DNA of 59,147 nt from Helicobacteraceae bacterium (lineage in GTDB: Bacteria > Campylobacterota > Campylobacteria > Campylobacterales > Sulfurimonadaceae). The stretch spans positions 1 through 59,147 of the forward strand of contig WFNF01000035.1 in assembly GCA_015488775.1 (NCBI GenBank), in the 5' to 3' direction. Below are positions 41,835 to 53,013 of the stretch, piece by piece. Under the pieces are notes generated by a model that searched no databases, had not been told where the DNA came from, and saw nothing but the letters and a program-made list of their open reading frames with translations. Within the stretch, counting starts at the first letter, position 1; the number at the start of each line of letters is the position of its first letter. The translations under genes were made by a program, and so were the position numbers.

Positions 41835-42758
41835 CTATTTAAGTCTTTTTTTTGCTTGTTTAGCATACTTAGATTTTGGATATGTAGCTATTATTGCTTT
41901 ATAAAAATTTTGAGCATTTTCCACATCACTAGTTTTATCCATAGACACAGCCATATGTAACATCAATATTGGCATGTATGAAGCCTTAGCATAAAGCTCA
42001 GCTGATTTTTTAAAGTAAGCGATAGCATTGTCATACGACTTTCTATAATAATACATCTCACCTAACATATAGTTCGCACGAGCTGGTTTATAGTTTATCT
42101 CATTTAAATGATCATAATAAACTATAGCTTTATCATAATTTTTTTTGTCAAAATAAGCTCTAGCTTCTTTAGCAATTTGAGATTTATTTTTACCTTTAAA
42201 ACTATCATCAGGTTTTTTATTTAGTGCTTTAAATTGTGTAAGAACTAGAAGTTTTAAATCGTTAACTTCACCAACAAGCTTATTATATTCATCTTTTGAA
42301 ACATAATTAGTATTAATATCATTAATCATACCAGAAAATTCAGTAAGAACCTCTTTTAATTTAATAATATTATTTTCGTGAGCAAGAATACTTGAGGATA
42401 TATTATTTTCTTTTTTCAAATACTCTTCATATCTAGCCTCAAAAATTGTATTTTGAGATGAACTATTTTTTTTCATAACTTGAATGTTAATTTTATTTTT
42501 ATGAGATTTTTCTAGTAAACCTTCAACTATCTTTTGAATCCCATCTATACGTTCAGTAACCTCTTTTATGTCACCATTTTGTCTAGTTGATCTTCTATTG
42601 ATATTTTCAAGATTTTTTTTGTTTGTAAGTATGTACTTTTCATTTTCTGTCAAACCATAGGGGTTGTCAGAGTCAATGTTACCAGCACCAAAAGCAGATG
42701 GTTCACCAGCATAAAGTGCTAGTGAAAACAGAGGTATAATTAAAAATATTTTATTCAT
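41835..42758 (-). CDS. cpoB: Tol-Pal-associated periplasmic protein CpoB/YbgF
   Basis: 307 residues with a signal peptide (IFLIIPLFSLALYAG). A coiled-coil N-terminal half (40-190) is followed by TPR repeats: RAYFDKKNYDKAIVYYDHL, NYMLGEMYYYRKSYDNAIAYF and AVSMDKTSDVENAQNFYKAI. CpoB coordinates outer-membrane constriction with peptidoglycan synthesis. It starts 1 base after the pal stop and ends the Tol-Pal gene set. No convincing terminator follows in the 73-base gap to slyD. Confidence 0.9.
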   Translation of the reverse strand: MNKIFLIIPLFSLALYAGEPSAFGAGNIDSDNPYGLTENEKYILTNKKNLENINRRSTRQNGDIKEVTERIDGIQKIVEGLLEKSHKNKINIQVMKKNSSSQNTIFEARYEEYLKKENNISSSILAHENNIIKLKEVLTEFSGMINDINTNYVSKDEYNKLVGEVNDLKLLVLTQFKALNKKPDDSFKGKNKSQIAKEARAYFDKKNYDKAIVYYDHLNEINYKPARANYMLGEMYYYRKSYDNAIAYFKKSAELYAKASYMPILMLHMAVSMDKTSDVENAQNFYKAIIATYPKSKYAKQAKKRLK

Positions 42759-42759
42759 A

Positions 42760-43326
42760 TTATGGAAGAAGTTTAAAATCTACTCTTCTATTTTTTGACC
42801 AACATTTTTGAGTTTTGTCATTACAAACAGGAGAACTTTCACCATAACTTACCATAGTAATACGACCTGCTTTAACATTTTGAGTTATCAATGCACTTTT
42901 AACTGCATTAGCACGTTTTAAACCTAGTGCATAGTTATACTCATCACTACCCCATTCATCACAGTTACCTTCAATTTTTATCATAAAATTTTTAGCATCA
43001 CCGTTAACCATTTTTACATTAGAGTAAAGAGAATCTTCTTGAGAGGTTTTAATTTTAAACTTATCGTAATCAAAGTATATTGGGTTCATCTTATTCTCAA
43101 GAGCACTCATACTTGTATCATTAGTTTTAGCATTATCACTAGATGCACCAGTCTCTTCACCAACAACTATATCATCGCTTCCAACACTCTCAGTTTGAAC
43201 ATCAGTAGGAACCTCTGTCTTTTTGTCATCTCCAGCTGTATCATCAATTGTTGGTTCAGCTGCACCACATCCACTTAAAATCAAAATAGCAACTAACGTA
43301 CTAGCTAACAGTAGTGTTTTATTCAT
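42760..43326 (-). CDS. pal: Peptidoglycan-associated lipoprotein Pal
   Basis: 188 residues. The signal ends in a lipobox (LSGC), followed by an acidic linker and an OmpA-like domain: IYFDYDKFKI, IEGNCDEWGSDEYNYALGLK and RAxAV with SYGESSP and NRRVDFKLL, the peptidoglycan-binding set with Asp and Arg. It anchors the outer membrane to peptidoglycan. A frame from 43365 exists, but AAGGGA just before the ATG at 43326 and the lipoprotein signal fix the start here. Confidence 0.95.
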   Translation of the reverse strand: MNKTLLLASTLVAILILSGCGAAEPTIDDTAGDDKKTEVPTDVQTESVGSDDIVVGEETGASSDNAKTNDTSMSALENKMNPIYFDYDKFKIKTSQEDSLYSNVKMVNGDAKNFMIKIEGNCDEWGSDEYNYALGLKRANAVKSALITQNVKAGRITMVSYGESSPVCNDKTQKCWSKNRRVDFKLLP

Positions 43327-43381
43327 GTCTTCCCTTTTGTAATTTTTATTATGACATAATATCACAATTTTATAAATTTAA

Positions 43382-44626
43382 CTACCAATCCATAGATTGA
43401 ATTTTTCCAATGTTCAGAGGAAACAGATAGTTTTTATTATATTCTAACCTTATAACACCAATTGCACTTTGATTTTTATAATTTTTTATAAAAAGAACAG
43501 CACGACCATCTTTAGAAAATCTTGGAAAGTCATTAACACCAGACGCAGTCAAACGCCTAACAAAATCACTTTTAGTAGAGATAAGATGTAAATTAAATGT
43601 ATTTGCTGAGAAAGCATTTTTAGACTCTCTAGCCTTATAAACAAGATACTCATTATGAGCAGAGCAAGCTGAGTTAGACTTACCATAGTAAACCATTTGA
43701 TCAACTTCATTGTTATCTAAGTTTTTTTGAAATACATTAGGATAACCGAGTCTATTTGATACAAAAGCTATAGTATTACCGTCCATAAACTGCGCATTAA
43801 CATCAATTCCCTTATACTTAGTAATACGCTTTAATTTTTTGGTATCAAAATTATATTTATATATATCACTTTGTCCATTAGGAGCCATACTTAAAAGAGC
43901 TTCTTTACCATCATCACTAATGTCTGAACAGATTAATAGACCATCACTAGTTAATAACTTTTGACTTTTTCCACTTAAAGTATCAAGCTTAAATAAAGTA
44001 GGTCTGAGTCCAGAAAGATTTGTGTAAACAATCTCATTTTGCTTGTTATTTAAAAATTTTGGAAAAACATTCAACCCACCACGCACAACTACGTGCTGAT
44101 AGGTTAAAGTATAGTCAGTAAGAACTATTTCACTCTCACCACGTCCAACTAGTCTTGAAATCACAACTTTTCTTTTCATCCAAGCCACATCATTAGAACC
44201 AAAAACTTTATTTATATCATATGCCATTGAATGAGCAACAAAAATATATAGTGAAGTTCTATTGATTTTATAACGCTTTTGAAATATTGCTTTTTTACCT
44301 CTAATGATTTTTAAATTTACATTAGTTGATCCGTCATTGTCCTCTAAAGAATACTTTATCACAATATCTTTTTTCATATTAATAACATCAACATCATCAT
44401 CAAAATCATTTTTTACATATGTATTTGACACATTAAAGATTGAAAGAACTTTTAAATCACTAACTATAGCTTTAAAAAACTTTTTATTTAAACTCTTATC
44501 ATAAGAGTCCGTAGAATCTTCAACTGCCAAACTGGGCATACGTTGTGATTGCTTAATAACCTCAATAGTTGCATCAGAAGCAAGAGCAACTAAACTAAAA
44601 AGTATTGATATAAATATAACTTTCAA
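43382..44626 (-). CDS. tolB: Periplasmic Tol-Pal protein TolB
   Basis: 414 residues with a signal peptide (KVIFISILFSLVALA). An N-terminal TolB domain (20-160) is followed by beta-propeller blades with repeated SDISDDGKEALLSM, SNRLGYPNVFQ and FPRFSKDGRAVLFI patterns. It shuttles between TolA and Pal during outer-membrane invagination. The start is TTG at 44626, with AAAGGA just upstream. It lies 9 bases after the TolA-like stop. Confidence 0.93.
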   Translation of the reverse strand: MKVIFISILFSLVALASDATIEVIKQSQRMPSLAVEDSTDSYDKSLNKKFFKAIVSDLKVLSIFNVSNTYVKNDFDDDVDVINMKKDIVIKYSLEDNDGSTNVNLKIIRGKKAIFQKRYKINRTSLYIFVAHSMAYDINKVFGSNDVAWMKRKVVISRLVGRGESEIVLTDYTLTYQHVVVRGGLNVFPKFLNNKQNEIVYTNLSGLRPTLFKLDTLSGKSQKLLTSDGLLICSDISDDGKEALLSMAPNGQSDIYKYNFDTKKLKRITKYKGIDVNAQFMDGNTIAFVSNRLGYPNVFQKNLDNNEVDQMVYYGKSNSACSAHNEYLVYKARESKNAFSANTFNLHLISTKSDFVRRLTASGVNDFPRFSKDGRAVLFIKNYKNQSAIGVIRLEYNKNYLFPLNIGKIQSMDW

Positions 44627-44635
44627 AAATATCCT

Positions 44636-45370
44636 TTATTTAGCTGTAAGTCTAAGAGCGAAACAGCTATTTTTTTCACTTGGTGGTTTTGGCATACTAA
44701 CACTAGCTAAACGGTCTTTAACACTGTCGACTTCAGAGTTAAAAGCAGTCGAGTTTGAGTATTGAACAACAACATATCTTAGTAATGTTCCATTTGAACC
44801 AATACAAATTTTAACTTTTGCACTATCTTGTGAATTTACCGGAAAAAAATTATCATACACTAAGGCTTGAACTCTAGCATAATATTCATTTACTTCATCA
44901 GCTGTACTATCACTTTGAGCTTCTTGCGGAATTTCAACTTTAGAAAAATCTAATTCTTTTATTTTTTCATTTGCATCTACAATTTTATTCTTTTCAACAG
45001 ATTCAGCTTTTTTGTTTAGCTTTTTTAAAATCTCTTTATTGATTTTAACTTTTTCAACTTTCTTCTTTTTTTGTACTTTTTTTGCATTAACACTAGCAAA
45101 TAATGAAGATATATCTGGTGTAGAAGTTTTCTCAACAACTTTTGGCTTAGGTGAAGACTTAGGCTGTGGTCTATTTTTTTTGACAATTTTTTTTGTTTTT
45201 AAATTATCTAAAGATATAGTAACTACAGTATCTTTTTTCATAGCGAAACTTATAAGTCTCTCCTCTTCTGCTATAACAGTAAAAGCAAGTACAAAGACTA
45301 AAGCAAAAAGTAAAAAAGAGAGTAAGCCACTTAGATAAAAGTAGCTATCGTTTTTATCCGTTAGTTGCAA
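44636..45370 (-). CDS. tolA: TolA/TonB-like energy-transducing protein
   Basis: About 244 residues. One N-terminal membrane anchor (YLSGLLSFLLFALVFVLAF) is followed by a Lys/Pro-rich periplasmic spacer (KKNRPQPKSSPKPKV) and a C-terminal domain (VCIGSNG-like region, KVKICIGSNGTLLRY and SMPKPPSEKNSCFALRL). It links ExbB/ExbD-type proton flow to TolB. The start is chosen at TTG 45370 because GAGG lies exactly 6 bases upstream; the longer frame from 45409 has no ribosome site. It overlaps exbD by 17 bases. Confidence 0.85.
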   Translation of the reverse strand: MQLTDKNDSYFYLSGLLSFLLFALVFVLAFTVIAEEERLISFAMKKDTVVTISLDNLKTKKIVKKNRPQPKSSPKPKVVEKTSTPDISSLFASVNAKKVQKKKKVEKVKINKEILKKLNKKAESVEKNKIVDANEKIKELDFSKVEIPQEAQSDSTADEVNEYYARVQALVYDNFFPVNSQDSAKVKICIGSNGTLLRYVVVQYSNSTAFNSEVDSVKDRLASVSMPKPPSEKNSCFALRLTAK

Positions 45371-45749
45371 GTGAAACCTCGCTGAAACCAGCTTGTTTAA
45401 CCGCGCCAAGAACTCCCATGACTAGGCCATAGTCAAGAGACTTATCAGCATGAATCATAACAGTACTTTTAAGATCCAATTTTTGTGCAAACTTGTAAAA
45501 ATTATCGCTAAAAGCATTCAGTTCAAAACTCTCTCCATTAACCTTAATTTGACCCTTACGATCAATACTAATATTAACAGGAGGCTTTTGACTCAAGGCT
45601 TTTTGAGCTGAGCCTTGTGGTAAAGAGATTAGCTCTTCATAAACAATGTTAGGTGTTATGACCATTAGAATGGCCAATAAAACTAGCATTACATCAACTA
45701 GAGGAGTAATGTTAAGTTCAGGTGCTTCGTCCCAGTCATAAAGTTGCAT
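45354..45749 (-). CDS. TolR/ExbD proton-channel subunit
   Basis: 131 residues with one membrane helix near the N-terminus (LVDVMLVLLAILMVITP) carrying the essential Asp (PLVDVML), then a periplasmic domain ending in VMGVLGAVKQAGFSEVSLA. With the TolQ/ExbB protein it converts the proton gradient into movement of TolA. Its position before tolA-tolB-pal suggests a TolR role rather than a TonB role. Confidence 0.92.
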   Translation of the reverse strand: MQLYDWDEAPELNITPLVDVMLVLLAILMVITPNIVYEELISLPQGSAQKALSQKPPVNISIDRKGQIKVNGESFELNAFSDNFYKFAQKLDLKSTVMIHADKSLDYGLVMGVLGAVKQAGFSEVSLATNG

Positions 45750-45752
45750 TGT

Positions 45753-46319
45753 TTATTTACCTTTAGCTAAAAGAGAGTCACATTGCATTTTAAGAAGACC
45801 GTTTAGATTAAACGCATTTCTTTTTAAAATTTGGTGATATGTATAAGCAAAAATTGCTACAAAAATACCCGCTGCAGTAGCGATTAAAGCATCACTAACA
45901 CCAGCTGCCATAACGACCATAGTACTACTTGAACTAGATATATTTTTAAATGTTCCAAGTATAGAAACAACTGTTCCAAACAGACCAATAAAAGGTGAAG
46001 TTGAAGCTATCACAGATAAAGTAGCTAAACCTTTAGTTGATTCTTTAGTAGCAGCAAAAGTACCTAAATCAAGTATCTCTTTTGAAAGAGTTGTTGTAGT
46101 TTTAACAAATTTACTAAGAAAAGAAGAATCATCAAGTTTAGAAGCACCCATAAGAAGTGATTCTAAAGATGTTGTTTCTTTTGAACTCCAAGAATTAAGT
46201 ACCAAAAAACGGTAGATAAATGTCCAGTTTAAAACAATGAAATATATGCTTAACAAAGCAAGTACACCAATAGTAACGGGATGACTTTTAAGGTAAAAAT
46301 CTAGAAGTTCATTTCCCAT
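45753..46319 (-). CDS. TolQ/ExbB proton-channel subunit
   Basis: 188 residues with three membrane helices: about 15-36, 108-130 and 142-164. The conserved segment SPFIGLFGTVVSILGTFKNI and the SDALIATAAGIFVAIFAYTYH helix are family hallmarks. It pairs with the next gene to power TolA. Its ATG overlaps the atpC stop by one base, tying the Tol-Pal genes to the ATP synthase operon, an arrangement I recall as conserved in Campylobacterota. Confidence 0.92.
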   Translation of the reverse strand: MGNELLDFYLKSHPVTIGVLALLSIYFIVLNWTFIYRFLVLNSWSSKETTSLESLLMGASKLDDSSFLSKFVKTTTTLSKEILDLGTFAATKESTKGLATLSVIASTSPFIGLFGTVVSILGTFKNISSSSSTMVVMAAGVSDALIATAAGIFVAIFAYTYHQILKRNAFNLNGLLKMQCDSLLAKGK

Positions 46320-46711
46320 TATACTAACCTGTGAGCCGCTGACTCGATTTTAGCAGAAACAGAAGCTAAAGCAACATTAGAGTCACCAATATCTTTCATT
46401 AAAGTTTTAGCATCATCTAACGCTTTTGCAATTTCACTCTCATTTTCACCACGAATAGCTACTGCTCCATCAACAAGAACAACAACTTTTTCTTCAGTAA
46501 CCTGTACAACACCCCAGTTAATCACTACTGATTCCATAGATTTACTTGATTTTTCAATATCTATAACACCAGCTTTTAATAATGTAGTTAAAGAAGCATG
46601 TTCTGGTAAAACTCCAAATTCACCCTCTTCTCCTGGAAGTGTTACACTAACAGCCTCAGAACAAAAGATGATTCCATTTGGAGTAATTATTTCAAGTTTA
46701 AATGTATCCAT
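46319..46711 (-). CDS. atpC: ATP synthase F1 subunit epsilon
   Basis: 130 residues. A beta-sandwich domain (FKLEIITPNGIIFCSEAVSV, GEEGEFGVLPEHASL) is followed by a helical hairpin (EIAKALDDAKTLMKDIG). This subunit couples rotation and inhibits ATP hydrolysis. It is separated from atpD by 77 bases containing two hairpins, unlike the other tight junctions of the operon. AAGGATAAC precedes the ATG. Confidence 0.95.
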   Translation of the reverse strand: MDTFKLEIITPNGIIFCSEAVSVTLPGEEGEFGVLPEHASLTTLLKAGVIDIEKSSKSMESVVINWGVVQVTEEKVVVLVDGAVAIRGENESEIAKALDDAKTLMKDIGDSNVALASVSAKIESAAHRLV

Positions 46712-46731
46712 AGTTATCCTTTAGATAGATT

Positions 46732-46775
46732 ACCCCAAATTAAAATTGGGGTTTAATAGGGTTTAAACCCTATTA
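46732..46775 (-). other. tandem hairpins in the atpD-atpC gap
   Basis: TAATAGGG and CCCTATTA (46754-46775) form a perfect 22-base palindrome around TTTAAA, and ACCCCAA/TTGGGGT (46732-46752) forms a second 7-bp stem directly after it in transcription direction. No T-run follows. Such structures could lower expression of atpC and the downstream exbB/exbD/tol genes relative to the major F1 subunits. Confidence 0.7.
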
Positions 46776-46788
46776 CTAACAAACAAAA

Positions 46789-49085
<2,297 letters not shown>

Positions 49086-49093
49086 GTAAATCC

Positions 49094-50611
49094 TTACTCA
49101 GCTATAAAAGTTGCTTTAAACTCTTCAATCGCTTTTTTCATTAACGCATCAGTATCACCATCAATTTTAGAAGTAGATCTAATATTCTCAAAAATTTGAG
49201 GGTAAGATGCTTCAATGAATGGGTACAACTCAGCTTCAAATCTACCAACAACACTTGGAGATAAATCATCAAGGAAACCTGCATTACCAGCAAATATAAT
49301 AAGTGCTTGCTTTTCAGCAGGTAATGGAGAGTATGGTGGTTGTTTAAGAACTTCAACCATTCTTTGTCCACGCTCTAGTTGATTTCTAGAGATTTCGTCA
49401 AGATCAGATGCAAATTGAGCAAATGCTTGAAGCTCTCTATATTGTGCTAAATCTAGTCTTAAAGTACCAGCAACTTGCTTAGTAGCTTTAATTTGAGCAG
49501 CACCACCAACACGAGAAACTGAAAGACCAACATTAATTGCAGGACGTACACCTGAATTAAATAGATCAGTTTCTAGGAATATTTGACCATCAGTGATAGA
49601 GATTACATTTGTTGGAATGTAAGCAGCAACATCACCTGCTTGAGTCTCAATGATTGGAAGTGCAGTTAAAGAACCAGCACCTAATTCATCATTAAGTTTA
49701 GCAGCACGCTCTAATAAACGAGAGTGTAGGTAAAAAACATCACCAGGATAAGCTTCACGACCTGGAGGACGACGAAGAATAAGTGACATTTCACGGTAAG
49801 CAACTGCATGTTTTGATAAATCATCATATACAATTAAACCATGTCTAGCAGAATCTCTAAAGTACTCACCCATAGTAACACCAGTATATGGAGCTAAAAA
49901 TTGTAGTGCAGCAGCTTCAGCAGCAGTAGAAGTTACAATAATTGTATATTCCATTGCACCGTGCTCTTCTAAACGACGAGCAACATTAGCTACAGTTGAT
50001 TCTTTTTGACCGATTGCAACGTAAATACATACAACACCATTACCTTTTTGGTTAATGATTGCATCTAGAGCAACTGTAGTTTTACCAGTTTGTCTGTCAC
50101 CAATAATAAGTTCTCTTTGACCTCTACCAATTGGCACAAGTGCATCAATAGCTTTAATACCAGTTGCAAGTGGTTCATGAACAGATTTTCTTTCCATAAT
50201 TCCAGGTGCTTTTTCTTCTACAAAACGAGTTTCTGTAGTTTCTATTGGACCTTTACCATCAACTGGTTCACCAAGTGCATTTACAATACGTCCTAGAAGT
50301 GCATCACCAACAGGTACTTTAAGAAGTTTACCTAAACGCTTAACGCTCATACCTTCTCTTAAATCTTTACCACGACCCAAAATAACAGTACCTACGCTAC
50401 CCTCTTCTAAGTTCATTGCTAAACCTTGAGTTCCATCTTCAAACTCAATCATCTCTCCAGCCATAACATTGTTAAGACCATATACCTTTGCAATACCATC
50501 AGCGTAAGATGTAATCTTACCTGTTTCATTGATATCAACGCTTAATTCAAAGTTTTCAATACGCTCTTTAATAATCGAGCTTATTTCATCTGCTTGTATT
50601 TTTGCTACCAT
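49094..50611 (-). CDS. atpA: ATP synthase F1 subunit alpha
   Basis: 505 residues, the non-catalytic nucleotide-binding subunit. [13 protein letters not shown] is the Walker A, and [21 protein letters not shown] and SRVGGAAQ (Arg finger region) are highly conserved. The N-terminal barrel includes [22 protein letters not shown] precedes the ATG, 14 bases after atpH. Confidence 0.98.
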   Translation of the reverse strand: MVAKIQADEISSIIKERIENFELSVDINETGKITSYADGIAKVYGLNNVMAGEMIEFEDGTQGLAMNLEEGSVGTVILGRGKDLREGMSVKRLGKLLKVPVGDALLGRIVNALGEPVDGKGPIETTETRFVEEKAPGIMERKSVHEPLATGIKAIDALVPIGRGQRELIIGDRQTGKTTVALDAIINQKGNGVVCIYVAIGQKESTVANVARRLEEHGAMEYTIIVTSTAAEAAALQFLAPYTGVTMGEYFRDSARHGLIVYDDLSKHAVAYREMSLILRRPPGREAYPGDVFYLHSRLLERAAKLNDELGAGSLTALPIIETQAGDVAAYIPTNVISITDGQIFLETDLFNSGVRPAINVGLSVSRVGGAAQIKATKQVAGTLRLDLAQYRELQAFAQFASDLDEISRNQLERGQRMVEVLKQPPYSPLPAEKQALIIFAGNAGFLDDLSPSVVGRFEAELYPFIEASYPQIFENIRSTSKIDGDTDALMKKAIEEFKATFIAE

Positions 50612-50625
50612 ACACTAAACCTTTC

Positions 50626-51159
50626 TTAGATTGCTTTTAAAATATGATCAATAAGTTGATTATTGATTCTTTCTCTTGAGAAGTTAATTTCTAAACCTAA
50701 AGCTTCAACATCAACCTTAATTCCGTTAAAATCACTTTTAACAAAAGTTAAGTTAATTTTTGAATTAACCTTAGTAGAAATTTTCTTAGCAAGATCTTCA
50801 ATAACATCACTACTCATATCATCTGAACTATAAACTTTACCATTAAATTCATTTAATTGTTTTGAGTACTCTGCACTTAAAACATTTGAAATTGCTGGGA
50901 TAAGTCCTGCTCTATTTTTTAAAACTAATAACTTCATTAAATTATTAATCTCATCACTAGAAGCACTTTTAACTACATCTAAAAGAATACTATCTTTATC
51001 TGAGTTAGAAACGAGAGGTGATGTTAAAACTTCTGCAAATTTTGAGTTATCAAAAGATGTAGATAATGATTTAAATAGTTCTACAGTATTAGCAAAAGAT
51101 TCAGCGTCAAGCTGAGATTTTAGTGCTTCTACATATCTTAGTGCTATTATCTCTTCCAT
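50626..51159 (-). CDS. atpH: ATP synthase F1 subunit delta
   Basis: 177 residues. An N-terminal six-helix bundle (ALRYVEALKSQLD start, SPLVSNSDKDSILLDVV) and a C-terminal part (LVLKNRAGLIPAISNVLSAEY, NFSRERINNQL) fit the OSCP/delta family. It links the top of F1 to the b-subunit stalk. The ATG overlaps the atpF stop by one base. Confidence 0.93.
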   Translation of the reverse strand: MEEIIALRYVEALKSQLDAESFANTVELFKSLSTSFDNSKFAEVLTSPLVSNSDKDSILLDVVKSASSDEINNLMKLLVLKNRAGLIPAISNVLSAEYSKQLNEFNGKVYSSDDMSSDVIEDLAKKISTKVNSKINLTFVKSDFNGIKVDVEALGLEINFSRERINNQLIDHILKAI

Positions 51160-51674
51160 TACGCCACCTTCTTAATAATAAGATCTGTCATTGCGTCTTT
51201 AGTAAGAGTATCATCTTTAAGCATATCACTAACAATATTCTCAACTACTTCTCTAGTCATAGCTCTTTGTTCGAACTCCATTAAAGCAGTATTTTGTTTT
51301 TGTATATTTTCAATATCACTCTCGCATTGAGCCATTATTTTATCATTTAAAATATTGTTCTCTTTTTTAGAGCTTTCTTTTAAAGATGTAGCAAATTTAT
51401 TTGCATCATCTATTGCACTTTGAGCATCTTCTTTTGCCTTTTTAGACTCTTGAAGTTTATCATGCACCTTTTTTAACTCATCTGCGATACCATCTGTTCT
51501 ACCAACAAAAAACGATTTTATTGGTTCTGCAAGTAGATAGTATAATATCCCGATAAAGATAAGGAAGTTAACTGTACGTTGTACAATATCTGTTCCACCT
51601 TCGCTCACAGCCTCACTAGAAGCCAAAGCTAAAGCAGACAAACTTAACATAGTTACTAATAATTTAATCACCAT
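51159..51674 (-). CDS. atpF: ATP synthase F0 subunit b
   Basis: 171 residues. It begins with a signal-like hydrophobic stretch (KLLVTMLSLSALALASS), then one membrane helix (VNFLIFIGILYYLLAEPIKSFFVGR) and a long helical stalk (KKVHDKLQESKKAKEDAQ). The extra N-terminal hydrophobic stretch is, as I recall, typical of Campylobacterota. Start at ATG 51674 or GTG 51671 cannot be decided, since GGGGAT lies close to both. It works as a heterodimer with the b' subunit encoded just upstream. Confidence 0.9.
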   Translation of the reverse strand: MVIKLLVTMLSLSALALASSEAVSEGGTDIVQRTVNFLIFIGILYYLLAEPIKSFFVGRTDGIADELKKVHDKLQESKKAKEDAQSAIDDANKFATSLKESSKKENNILNDKIMAQCESDIENIQKQNTALMEFEQRAMTREVVENIVSDMLKDDTLTKDAMTDLIIKKVA

Positions 51675-51679
51675 ATCCC

Positions 51680-52102
51680 CTATATCTTTGTAAACTTAGC
51701 AATAGCAGCTTCTTTGTAAAGTGGAACTTGTGCCAATAAAGAGTTTTTTAATTGCTCCTCTTGAGTAACAAGTCCCTCTTTAAATTTAGCCATTTCACTT
51801 TGCAGTTCTGACCTCTTTGCTTCAATCTTACTATTAGCTAAATCTTTAGCCTCAGTAATAACCTTATCTCTTAAAGCTGCAGCTTCAAGTTTAGCATCGT
51901 TAATAATTTGTTTAGCTTTTGCATACATCTCATTAATCTCATCTTCATTTGAACCAACTTGGTCCAAATCTCTTTTGAGATCAGAGTCGCGCATCTGCAT
52001 AAAATCAAACATTGGTTTAACTAGCCAACTATTTAATACAACAATAAGAGTTATGAAGACAATAATCGTAGACAACAACAGCCATTCATTAATATCTAAC
52101 AT
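51680..52102 (-). CDS. atpF': ATP synthase F0 subunit b' (second b-type subunit)
   Basis: 140 residues: one N-terminal membrane helix (LLSTIIVFITLIVVLNSWLV) and a charged helical stalk (AKAKQIINDAKLEAAALRDK). The presence of two unequal b genes is the arrangement of photosynthetic bacteria and Campylobacterota. AGGAGG is 6 bases before the ATG. It is the first gene of the F1/b operon; the a and c subunit genes are not in this window. Confidence 0.92.
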   Translation of the reverse strand: MLDINEWLLLSTIIVFITLIVVLNSWLVKPMFDFMQMRDSDLKRDLDQVGSNEDEINEMYAKAKQIINDAKLEAAALRDKVITEAKDLANSKIEAKRSELQSEMAKFKEGLVTQEEQLKNSLLAQVPLYKEAAIAKFTKI

Positions 52103-52124
52103 AGCACCTCCTAAAAGTTGCGAA

Positions 52125-52130
52125 ATTATA
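52125..52130 (-). promoter_or_regulatory. candidate -10 box of the ATP synthase operon
   Basis: TATAAT on the minus strand in the context AGTATAATTTCGC, 22 bases before the atpF' start, in the 66-base gap after parB. The same string TATAATTTCGC precedes tRNA-Met. No -35 is evident. It would give the ATP synthase genes their own promoter apart from parAB. Confidence 0.5.
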
Positions 52131-52168
52131 CTACTAATATTTTGAAAGTATTGTTAAAGTGTGATTAT

Positions 52169-53011
52169 TTAAGAAAAATATTTTAAAAAAGACGTTAATG
52201 CTTCACTATTATCAAATGAAATAGTAAGTTTATTTTTAGAAGAACTAGTTTTTAGACCTATATCGTAAAGCCTATTTTTAATTTCATTAAAATCCATTTC
52301 TTCTTTAGGTGTACTAGTTTCAGGTATATAGGCTGATTTTTTAAAATTTGAAACCATTTTTTCTGTATCTCTAACACTTAGCTTTTGACCTAAAATAGAA
52401 TTTACTAAAAGTTTTTGCTCTTTTTCATCAACATTTACCAATATTTTAGCATGACCTGCCGTTAATTTTTTTTCAATTAAAGCTTTTTGAGCATTAGAAC
52501 AAAGTTTTAACAATCTAAGTGTGTTTGTAACATGAGTTCTTGATTTCGATATCTTTGCTGATAGGTCATCATGTGTGTAGCCGTGAAGTTCAACTAATCC
52601 ACTGTAAGCATTTGCTAATTCTATAGCATTTAACTCTTCACGTTGAATATTTTCAATCAAAGCATTAGATCTCATCTGATCAGTTGTAGCAGATATAACA
52701 ATAGATTTTATTGTTTTTGTTTTAGCAAGTTTAGACGCGCGTAAACGACGTTCACCTGCAACTAAGATATAGCCATCAATCTCGTCAACAACAACAACTG
52801 GTTGAATTAGACCATTTTCTTTAATTGATTCGCTCAACTCATGTAAAGCTTTTTCATCAAAACTTTTTCTAGGTTGATAAGGATTGGCTTTAATTGAGCT
52901 AAGATCAATATCTAAAATTTCATACCTAGATGGGAGTTCATTATCATAAGCTTCTTCTATCTCACCTAAAAGTTCCCCAAGACCACGTCCTAATCCAGCT
53001 TTTTTTGCCAT
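52169..53011 (-). CDS. parB: Chromosome-partitioning protein ParB
   Basis: 280 residues. The N-terminal CTP-binding ParB/Srx domain holds ANPYQPRKSFDEKALHELS, LIQPVVV and GERRLRASK (GxxR motif). A central HTH follows (ELHGYTHDDLSAKISKSRTHVTNTLRLL), then a C-terminal dimerisation region. It binds parS sites and loads SMC. No parS-like palindrome was seen in this window. It lies 2 bases after parA. Confidence 0.96.
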   Translation of the reverse strand: MAKKAGLGRGLGELLGEIEEAYDNELPSRYEILDIDLSSIKANPYQPRKSFDEKALHELSESIKENGLIQPVVVVDEIDGYILVAGERRLRASKLAKTKTIKSIVISATTDQMRSNALIENIQREELNAIELANAYSGLVELHGYTHDDLSAKISKSRTHVTNTLRLLKLCSNAQKALIEKKLTAGHAKILVNVDEKEQKLLVNSILGQKLSVRDTEKMVSNFKKSAYIPETSTPKEEMDFNEIKNRLYDIGLKTSSSKNKLTISFDNSEALTSFLKYFS

Positions 53012-53013
53012 AA

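Noticed and set aside
45012-45338. 108-codon Phe-rich frame on the plus strand
   Set aside because: It is antisense to the Lys-rich spacer of tolA, which explains the Phe content.
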